Below are positions 10,301 through 20,800 of a DNA stretch of 64,000 bases, piece after piece. The first letter of the stretch is position 1, and each line of letters begins with the position of its first letter. Below the pieces are notes generated by a model. It worked only from the letters and a program-made list of their open reading frames with translations. It made no database searches and was not told the origin of the DNA. A program made the translations under genes and the position numbers. Source of the stretch: Aselliscus stoliczkanus (taxonomy: Eukaryota; Chordata; Mammalia; Chiroptera; Hipposideridae); assembly GCA_033961575.1 (NCBI GenBank), contig CM066738.1:91833478-91897477 (forward strand). Reading direction: 5' to 3'.

Positions 10301-13300
10301 GGACCTCCATTAAAGGGTCTAATTCTGCCCTTTCGCTACCATCGAGGAGAACGCAAAGTTGTCCTTGAGACCCACTTCACCAAGGGCGCGGTCTTCTGGG
10401 CTCAGATGCAAGAGGAAAAACAAAAACTGCCTTTGCTCCGTAGCTGTTTCCCATCCCACAGCACCTCTGTTGAACCAATTTTTATCAACTTTCTTTGCTG
10501 CCACCCTCCCTCTCTCCGTTTCTAACCCATTCAGGAGGGGTAACTCAGAAGTCATCTCCTACATACTTGCCTTGAAACACCGTCTCTGAGGTCATTGCCT
10601 GCTTTGCCGGAATAGCGTCTGGCACTTAACTATTAACCACTAACTCCGGTGGGGTCCCTTTTGCTGCATCAGCTACCCCAAAAACTTACCCTGTCGTTCT
10701 CCACCCACCCTGCCTCTCATTAGAGTGCTACGAGAGGCCTTGCCTATCATCTCAAGGGAAGCAGTGTCTTGGGATACAGAGAACCACCTCCCTCACTGAC
10801 ATCCCCCCAACCCCCCGCCCACACACACATGTTGGGAGTCTACTTATCTCCCCAAATTAAACGACTTGAGTGCAGAGATGGTCATCTTGTGCACTGCCTA
10901 TGAAAATGACTAAATGAAAAGCTTTCCGGAGCAATCTGACCTAAGAGAATACACACCCTGGTTTGCACGTGTGGAACCCTTGGATCAGACTGCTGCTCTG
11001 CCTTTGATTGCAGACTCATGTTGCTTAAACACCATCCAATAATCTCTGTCCAGTGCTGCAGTCAGCCATGCCGTAAGGTATAACCTTTTCTGTTCCCTGG
11101 ATGAAGGACCCTGTTTTCCTCTCCACTGGGCCTGGAGGTTTTTTTTTTTTAAATCTTAGTCATATTGAAGTCTAAGTTCTCTGTGAGGGCCTACTTGGTT
11201 GAAGGAAAAAGAGCCTGTTCCTAGTTTCCCCTTCAGAGCAAGTAACCTGTTTTTGACCAGATTAAAACCGCATGGAAGGATTTTAAGCAAGTGGGTACTA
11301 TTAAGACATGTATTTTTGCTCAATGCTTACTCTAGCTGCACTGTGGAGAGTAAATGGGATAGGTGCCAAAATGTGAGACCAGATAAGAAGCTACTGCAGG
11401 GATACAAGAGTGATGCTTCAACTGTGTGGAAACAAAGCAAAAAAAAAAAAAAAAAGACAAATTCAAGAGTTTTCTATTTTTTTTGATGGCCCTCACTGGC
11501 CCTCATATGTGGGAACCAAACCGGGGTCGCTAGCTTCCCAAGCCAGCACTTAGCCACCGCGCCACTCGGCCGGCCCTCCAGAGCTTTTAAGGAGGTAAAA
11601 TGGCCAGAACTTGGTGATAGATTGGACTGAGGGTTAGGGAGAGAAAGACATCAAGATAATTACTAGGTTACAGGTTTGGGCAACTGGGTAGTGTAACAGA
11701 TGGTGTCGTGTCATTCACTGTGATGTGGAATAATGCACGAGGGCTAATGTCTTCCTCCTTATCAAAAGACTCAAATGGCTTTGCTTGCCAAGCAGCAAAA
11801 TGAGTAAATTAGGGATGGGAACTCAAGAGAGAGGCTGATTTGGGAAAGAAAAAGATGGAGTGGAGATGTAAAGAGCAGGATCCCAAAACTTATCTTGATC
11901 ATTAACACCCTTGGGCACTGCCCACTGTGTGTCTCACGTCCTTGCACAGAATGTTTTCACACTATCTGACATCTCATGGCCAATCGGGGGCTAAGGAAAA
12001 TTTTAGCAAAAAACAATTCCATTTTGCTTGGTATCAAAATTTTATTATTGGTAACAACTTGGAAACTGGTAAGTCAATGAGAAAGTGATTTATTTTATCA
12101 AAGCATTTTACTTCAGAACATCTCTTTGGTTGAGGTACATCTATTATAGAATCTGGAAAAGATACATAATACCTGGAACAGACTTTTCCAAGTTATTGAC
12201 CAAGTTTAACGATGAAGCAACCAAGAACTGAGGTCTTAGGAGGTTTATTCAAGGCATTTGATAAAAAGGTTCTGCTTGGCATATTAGACATATCATTCCT
12301 ACTTGTTACTCAAATACATTACTTTCAGGTCATTTTATGAGTACATACACATACATGCACAAATGATTATATACCTATAGAGCACAAATCACCTTGCCTA
12401 CTCCATCTAAAGCTAGGAGTTTTAAGACATACTTTCTAACCATGTGTTTGAAAACTTAGGGTTTTGTGGAAGTACCTTAGCAAGCTTGACAAGAGGAAGG
12501 TGGAGGCTGAATAGTGGGCCTTTGGAACCCATCACTGCTTCAACTAGAAGTAAATGGAACTGCTCTTACTGTTTTAGATACCGCAGCATTACAGTGCTGT
12601 GTTACTCCTCCTTTGAGTCTGGTTCTGCTGTTAACCAAGTTTGAAAACCAGTGTACTTGATTAAGGATTAGAGTATGAGTTTGGTTATTTATAGACTAGT
12701 TCAAGATGCTTTACGACAGGTCACAAGCATCTAGATGCAGGGTCAGAATATATAGGACCATAACCATCATGGATATTTGGTGTCCAGAAGAATCGCAAAT
12801 TGTTAATCCTGAGAATGGCTAAGGGGGAGGATGTGTGCAGGCAACTGGGACTTAAGTTACTGTCTACTAAACAAGATATTATGGTTACCAAATCACAACT
12901 GCTCTGGGGAAACCAGGGGTTAACCTGAGAGCTTGCAGACCTTTCAGGCACGTTAAAGCTAGAAATGTAAGTGGCCTCCAGAGATGAACTACTTTGATGT
13001 TCTGTGCTTCCCTTTTCTCAGAACTGCTCTGCTACAAAATACTCTGATCCTGCCCTGCTGGGACTGCTCCCCAGTGGAATGTGAACTTGGACAGTATCCT
13101 GACACTAAATGAGCATGAAGGTGTGTTGTAATGTCTTACATGAAAATGGCATCAGGAGAAGGTCTCGCTTTTCTTCCTTTTAAAAATTCTGTATGGCTCA
13201 TAGCCTGTGGAGAAATAGGAGTGCCCTCAATTAACAGCTGCTTTTGAATCTGCTCAGTGGCTGAAACTCAGACTCATGCTTCAGCTTTTTATTATGAGCA

Positions 13301-13684
13301 CTGCCTCTAAGTGGCAAATGTATTACCCACATGAGCCAAGTAATTAACTACGAATCACTGGTACATTTCTTTGGTTCAGCTGCAAGCCCATGGCCCAGAG
13401 ATAATCCATCTCTAACTCAGGGATGGCCAACAGGTATTCAATACCTGCTCCAAAGTTTTCAAAGTAGAACTTTTATTCTAAGCCATAGAATAAAAGTTGC
13501 TTCAGTCTTCTTGATGTATGCCACAATTGAACTCATTGAAGAAAAAAACGGATTGTGAATGTTTACTTTCATTAAATCTGTGCTCAGTGATTTTATAGCA
13601 AAGAATATCTATAAGAAGTATTACACACAAAATGAGAACTTCATTAACACTGACAGGTATATACTAAGGTACAAAAACAAGTGA
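10300..13684. other. Intergenic gap between HDHD2 promoter and IER3IP1 3' end
   Basis: Apart from one short SINE (11477-11576) and the 13-bp-arm palindrome at 13468-13498, I see no gene or recognisable repeat. An A16 run lies near 11439-11455. Confidence 0.6.
11477..11576 (-). mobile_element. Short tRNA-derived SINE
   Basis: A T-rich tail, the CACTGGCCCTCATATGTGGG body and a CACTCGGCCGGCCC head. The flanking duplication (AGAGTTTTCT / AGAGCTTTTA) is imperfect. Confidence 0.88.
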
Positions 13685-14825
13685 TTGACTTGGAAAATTA
13701 ACTTTATTTACAAATGTTCTATAAACAAAGATGCCATTCCACCCCCCTTTAAAATATAACTGACAATTTCCAGAAAAACTATTTACACAGTTTTAATCTT
13801 TCTGAAAAAAAACAACAAAAAAAAAACCTGTATTATGGGAGGAGCAAATATGGGATGGTCTAAAACATAAAAACAAAGCAAATATCAACTTATCCAGCAT
13901 GAATGCCCTATTGACAGGCAGAATTAGGAATTCATAATCACACCCCTTAATGTGCTACTCCAAGAAATTGCAACATGTGATAATTTTGGGAGAGGTAAAT
14001 GCTTCACAATAAAGTCTTCTTAGTTTAACTGTGACTGTTTAGGATTGATCTTGCAGGCCAGTATTTATGCTGATTTAAAAAAATAAGTCATCACTGTAAA
14101 AAGGGCATATCTGCACAGATTTTTCTACTAATGAAAATATGTAGATACTGATCTGGTCTCATCATTCAGGCCAATTAGTAAAATAACAAATGCATGAAAA
14201 GAACTTAAAGCAAAAACAGAATCATCATGTGATTATCTGACTTACAAATTCAGAATTCTCCCTGAAATCAGAGAGTATTGCTCTTCCACAGTTACTGTAA
14301 ATTGGAATTTTTCATTGCCAAGACAATATATAGACCAAGTATTTATCCAAAGAGTTCAAAATAAAATTATCCAAGTTACCTATTTATCATTTTTAAAAAT
14401 CCTTTAAATTTTATCTAGGAGGATAATCACTCACATCATAGCTAAGTTACAAGGAATTTCAAAACTTTGAAAAAAAATTCATCCCTGAGAAGTGAGAGAG
14501 AAAAAGCTCTAAAAACACAGAAATGACAGTCCTGTACTCTTTTACCAATCTTTACCATACCATGAACGTTTATTAACAGTCAGCAATCAAATGTATTCCA
14601 ATCTTGGATAGTTACTGCCTCTGATGATCTGATCTTTTTGTAATGAAACTGTTAAGTTTGACATTTTAAAAAATCAGATAAATAGGGTCTCTGGTTTTAT
14701 TGTCAGGTTTATATTTTTGTCAAGTCCAACGACAGCCAGCTAGGATATGCATATTCCAATAGGGATCGAAGTAATAACTTCTGCTAACATCTGTTCTTCT
14801 GAGTCTCCATTTCCCGCAATGATCT
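13685..14825 (-). other. IER3IP1: IER3IP1 3' untranslated region with poly(A) signal
   Basis: After the stop codon about 1.1 kb of AT-rich sequence with no recognised repeat runs to a canonical minus-strand AATAAA at 13708-13703. Cleavage would fall near 13690-13680. An earlier AATAAA lies at 14574-14569 and could give a short 3'UTR. The end is inferred from these signals only. Confidence 0.65.
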
Positions 14826-14881
14826 TTACCCAAATAGTAAAAGTAATATAATCACAACTGAGTTTATTATTATCAATGGCA
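14826..14881 (-). CDS. IER3IP1: IER3IP1 coding exon 3 with stop codon
   Basis: The acceptor TTTGCAG precedes base 14881. The exon completes Val65 and encodes the C-terminal membrane helix (PLIIINSVVIILLLLFG), then TAA at 14828-14826. Ile, Val and Leu alternate freely in this helix compared with human, as expected for a hydrophobic span. Confidence 0.96.
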
Positions 14882-17800
14882 CTGCAAAGAAAAAAAAAAG
14901 TTTGTTACTGTAAAGAAAATATCAGAAAAAAACTAAGTCAGTCACTAGCATCCCAGAAGGATGGAAATACCCAACGATCTGTCATTATCATCATGTTGCA
15001 AATACTTATAACAGGAGCATTCAAACATGCAGTGGATCATAAAACCCAAAACTTATTTTAAAGAGGGCTTATGTGATTGGGGATAAGGATCACATTGGTA
15101 CAATTAGATCAATATGAAAACATCTGTGGACAGTGCCAGTGTTGCTCTGGGAACACAGACACAAAATGGACCTCGGCAGAAGTAGATCCTTATGGCTGCC
15201 AGTGACACTTGACATTAGAAATACAGTGCAAAGATTCTGTAGGTTCATCAATAAATTAAGAATGAGCTTATAATTCTATCCAAAGTTGTGATTAAAGCAG
15301 CTAAAAAGAGGCAGAGAAACAGAGAGAGACCCTAGTTTTGAATGGTTTTAAATAAAAGGTTTGAACTCTTCTTTCTTGAATTGCTCTAAAGCATAGTATT
15401 TTCTAATACAATAGCAGATATGGGACCTTTATTTTTCTCTTGAAAGTTTAAGGACTCTAAATGACTTTCCTACTTGGAAGCAACAGAGTTTCCAAAAGGC
15501 AAGAACATCATTGTTCTACATCAATGATGTACTTGCCTTTCGACTCTGAGAGGTAACATACAAACAGATTATTCCACCAAGCATTCCATTTGCATCAACT
15601 GGCTTAGATAGAAGGAAGAGGCAAACTATGAAAGAAACCAATAACTTGTAGGCAATAAAGCCAGGTTAAAGAGAGAAAAAAAAATTCCACAACAAAGATG
15701 GTATTTGATAGTATTCACACTCGAAAGCTTTGCTACTTAAATCAAACCACAAAAACTTAAGAGTGCTCTATTATCAATAGTTTTTCTTCTTACCTCTCAT
15801 CACGGTTCTTACAGATCGAATAAGGTTCATTAGCTGAGATTTAATTCCTGGCTCCTCTCCGAATCCGCCAATTCCCTGGTCTGTTCCCCAACCAACTGCA
15901 TAATATAAAGATGATTAGCTGTATTAAAATTTATTATGCATTCGCCTTGCTCCCTCATTAGTCATGTCCTAAAAGATTATCTCAAGCCTTTGTGAAAGAC
16001 ATAAAATATAAAGTCATGACATAAAAGTAAAAACAATACTAAGTTAAATACATCAGAGTATATTTTTGACTTTTAAAAAGCAGCAAAAATTCATTTCATT
16101 TCCACTTTGGTTTTATAAAATAAACTACAGTCTAATAAATTATTTCATGACATTTAATTCAGTAAAGGTGACCGTTATGATAACCTAATTGATTTTTTCT
16201 CCTTTTTTAAACTAACAGAACATTTTTCAAGTCAGAACTAAAAAAAGACAATCAAAGCACAGTGTCAAGTTGAATAATGAATTGGCTCAATTCAGAATTT
16301 ATAAAACCCAATGTAATTCTTGGTATAAAGACACTGTAACTGAGATTCACTATCTGTATTACATGGGGGGAAATTTAACCTTAATCTGGTCAGCTTGGCC
16401 TTCAGAGCATGCTCGATCCTGCCAGCAGGGGCACCTTTTCTTATCCTTGCTCAAGGGTCGGCAAACTTTTGAGATGGAAGAGCCGCCAAGGGTCAGCAAA
16501 CTGCGGCTCGCGAACCACACACAGCTCTTTGGGTGCGTACATGTGGCTCTAAAGTAAAATTGAAAATGAAAATAAAACTGCCATAGTTTCATTTATATTA
16601 CTTTAAATTTTCCTTATCTGTAAAAATATATTTATGGCTCTCACATAATTTTTAAATTGTGAGGGACAGGATTGGCTCTTTCAGGGGTCGGCAAACTTTT
16701 GAGACGGAATGTATCCTAAAAGCCGCATGTGGCTCGGGAGCCGTGGTTTGCTGACCCATGTCCTTGATCATTATTCTTCATTTCTCAGTTCTGAGGTGAG
16801 GAATTGAGCCAACTATCCCACTTATTTTTGGTAAATGAGTCTTTTACTTTCTTCTATATCATTTTCCTTTTATTATAAATCATTATTTCTTTACCTTTAT
16901 CTCCTTTATCTGTTAGTTCTTTTTTCATTGCCTTACACATTCTTCTAAAGACTTACGTGTCCTCATTTCTACAATTTGTCCTTCTCTTGTCCTCATTTCA
17001 GGTCCACCTGTCATATCTCATATGACTACATTATTTTTTTTTATCTTATATGACTACAGGGCTTAATTAATTCCTGACATGTTAACCCTTAAACCTGAAG
17101 AGAGAGAACAAGTCTTTATTTTATACATGAAAGAACCAAGTATCAGGAAACAAGTTTTTTTTGTTTTGTTTTGTTTTTTGAGGCCAGTGTTACTGGCCCT
17201 CACATATGGGACTGAACTGGGGCCGCTGGCTTCTGAAGCCAGCGCTTAACCACTGCGCCACTCGGCCGGCCCAGGAAACAAGATTTCACTTTGCTTACTG
17301 ATATTTAATTTTGGCAGGCCAAGCTGACTAATAATACACTGTTTCATGGTTTTGTTTTGTTTTTTTTTTTTGGTATCACTCATAATTAGCACTGGATATA
17401 ATAAATACTAGTCTTTGTAATTTTTAAAATACAATTCACCTACCATAGAGTTCACACACTTAAAGTATACAATGGTTTAACATTATGTTCAGAGCTGTGC
17501 AGCCATCACCACACTCAATTTTGGAACATTTTTATCACCCCAAAAGAAACCCTGTCCCCATTAGCAACCATTTCCCATCCCCTCAGGCCCCTCCTAGTAC
17601 TAAGCAACTGCGAATTTGCTTTGTTTCTATATAATTGCCTATCCTGTACATTTCATATGAATGGAATCATGATATGTGGTCTTTTATGACTAGAGTTTCT
17701 TCACTTAGCAGACTGATTTTAAGGTTCACCCATGTAGTATATTATCAATGTTTCTTTCTTATTGACACATAATATTACACAGTATGGCTCTACCACATAC

Positions 17801-20800
17801 TAGTCATCTATTCATCAGTTAGTTGATAGACATTTGGGTTGTTTCCACTTTTTAACTATAATAAATAATGCTATGAACGTTCACATTCTTATATATGGAT
17901 GTTTGTTTTCATTACTCTGGCTACACCTAAGAGTGGAATCACTGGGTCACATGGTAACTCTTAATATTTTTCTGCATCTACTGTGATGATCACTTGATTT
18001 TGTTTATTTGACTAATATGATTTATTACATTAATTGATTTTCGAGTGTTAAATCAACCCTGCATTCCCTGGGTAAATCTCCCTTGGTTTAGTTTGCCAGT
18101 ATTTTGTGAAGAATTTGTTATATTCATAAGAGATACTGCTCTATAGTTTCTTTTCTCGTGTTCATATCAGGTTAATAGTGGCCTCATGGCATAAGTTGGG
18201 AAGTATTCCCTCCTATTTTGGGGGACAGTTTATAAAGAATTGGTATAATGCAAGCCTTCTTTACGTGTTTGGTAGAATCCAGCATTGAAGCCTGGCCTTT
18301 TCTTTGTTGGAAGTTCTAAAATTATTAATTCAATTTCTTTACATGTTATAGGTCTAATCAGATTTCCTATTTCTTCTTCTCCCCCCACCCTATTTCTTCT
18401 TAAATCAGTGCAACAATCTGTATCTTCCCAGGAATCTGTCCATTTCATCTAAGTCATCTACTATGTTGGCATATAGCTGCTCATAGTATTCAAAAGAAAA
18501 ATAGAATCCTCTTCATTTTTCTAAGGACAGTATTTTTTTTCAGCCTTTAATATGAAAGTTTTAAAACATACCTAACACTCAGTTTTAATACTTGTTATAT
18601 GTGCTTCATCTTTTTTCTGAATACTTCCTAAATAACTATAATACCTTTATTACACTAACAAATTTACAGTGATTCCTTAATATTATCCAATATCCAGTCC
18701 ACATTCAGATTTCATCAAATGTTCCCCAAATGTCTTTTACAGTTGATATGTTTGAATCAGAATTCAATCAAGGTATACACACTGCATATGTATATCTCCC
18801 TTACATCTCCCTCTCTCCTTTTTTTGTCTTTTTTATATTTTGTATATTTGCCTCATGGTCACTCCCTCCCCATTTTCCCCACGGCACTGACTTGTTGAAG
18901 AGACCTGTCTAGTTCTCATTGTTATTGCTGAGACAAGTCTCTCCTACCTAAAAACAAAACCACCACCACAAAACACATCCCGGCATCTCCTTCCAGCTAC
19001 CTTTTTTTCATTTCCTCCAATTTAGTGGTAATGTTGGATAATCTTGCTGTCTCGTTTTACCACTTTCCACTTCTCAACCCGTGCCAATCTGGGTTTTACC
19101 CACTGCTATAAATGCTCCTATAAAATCACCAACGACCTCACTATCCTGAATCCTTAGGACACTTTTCAGTCCTTCTCTTACTTGGCTTCTCAGAACATTC
19201 CACTGTTGTACTGGCTCTTCTTTAAACACTCCTTGGCTTCCGTGAAACCCCACTATCTAGACTTCCCATCTCTCTATTTTGCTCAGTCATCAATTTCTGT
19301 CAGCTCTTCCATCTCTACCTAAACATTAAATACCGGAAGAGGGCCGGCTGAGTGGCGCATTGGTTAAGTGCTGGTTTTGGGATGCCAGCGGCCCTGGTTC
19401 GGATCCCACATATGAGGGCCAGTGACACTGCCCTCTACAGCTAACAACAGCTCCACCTGGAGCTGGGCTGTGCGAGCCCGGCGACGGTGTAGGCTGCAGC
19501 CCCTGCTGCAGTGGGCTGCCATAGGCTACAGTGAGTGGCTGGCAGCCAGCGTGAGCAGCTGGCAGCCAGCGTGAGCTGCCAATAGCCGCGGTGAGCGACA
19601 TCCAGAGGCCGGCGACCAATCTGCCTCACCCGGGAAGAGCACAATGACGATACCAACATGGGCCAGTGAAGCAACGTCCTCCACAACTAGACTGAAGAAC
19701 AAAAGGACAGCAACTTGTCTGTTCCCCTCCCCCAATAAAATCTTAAAAAATAAATAAACAAACTTTAAGAAAAAAATACCGGAAGAGATTTTAGGACTGT
19801 CCTGGTCACCACTTCTCTTTGTACTCTTCTTTCCCTGATCAATTTCATCTCTTCACATGGCTTCATTTCTCATCTGTGGTTGACAAACTCAAATTCATTC
19901 TCCACTCTGGTTCTTGCTTTGTTTTACGAATTTAAGTCCATAGGCCATTCCACATCTCTACTTGCCTACCTCACGGATGTAATCTCAATGTCACAGATGT
20001 AATCTCAATCTCATGTCCAAAACTTATCATCTTTTCACCTCCTTATCCACCCACCCATCTCCCAAGTTCCCTCCAGTACTCTCTGACTCAATGAAGATAC
20101 TATCCCTCACTCAGTTGTTTAAGCTAGAAAACCAATAGAGATCTTTGATTTTTTCCTTTCTTTCTCATTCCCACCATCCAAACAGTAAAAATTTGCCTTT
20201 TCTACCTTTAAAATATGTTCTGATTTGTAAGTTTCAAAGAACTCCTGTAACAAAACAGCACAAACTGGGTGGCTTAACACATCGGAAATTAATTTTCACA
20301 GTTCTGGAGTCTAGAGCTCCGAAAGCAAGCTGTTGGCAGAACAGGTCCCTCCTGGGGGCTCTGAGGGTTAATCTTGTTCATGCCTGTCTCCTAGCTTCTT
20401 AGTTACTGGCAGTCCTTGGCACTGTTTGGCTTGTAGCCGTATCACTCCAATCTCTGCCTCCTGTCCCACACAGCCTTCTTCCCCCTGTGTGTGTCTGAGT
20501 GTCTCTGTATCTCTCTCTCCTTATATGGACACCTCATTGGATTTAGGACCCATCTTAATCCAGCATGACCTCATATTAACTTGATTATACCTGCAGAGAC
20601 CCTATTTCAAAATAAGGTCACACTCACTGGTACCAAGGGTTAGGAACTCACTGTATCTTTTCAGGAAGGACACAAGTCAACCCACATGATCCCTTGTATT
20701 TTTCTGTATGTATAGTGGTGAAGAGGAGGACTCTTGAGTAAGGGTCTACATTTGAATCCTAGCTAGGTCTGCCACTTTGCAGCTGTGTGATCTTAGAAGT

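Noticed and set aside
9663..10368. Overlapping 147- and 177-codon open frames on both strands in the CpG island
   Set aside because: GC-rich islands lack stop codons by chance; the peptides are Arg/Pro/Ser-rich with no recognisable domain, and frames overlap on both strands.
18230..18448. Minus-strand reading frame resembling reverse transcriptase
   Set aside because: A decayed L1 ORF2 piece, not a host gene; recorded as part of the L1 remnant.
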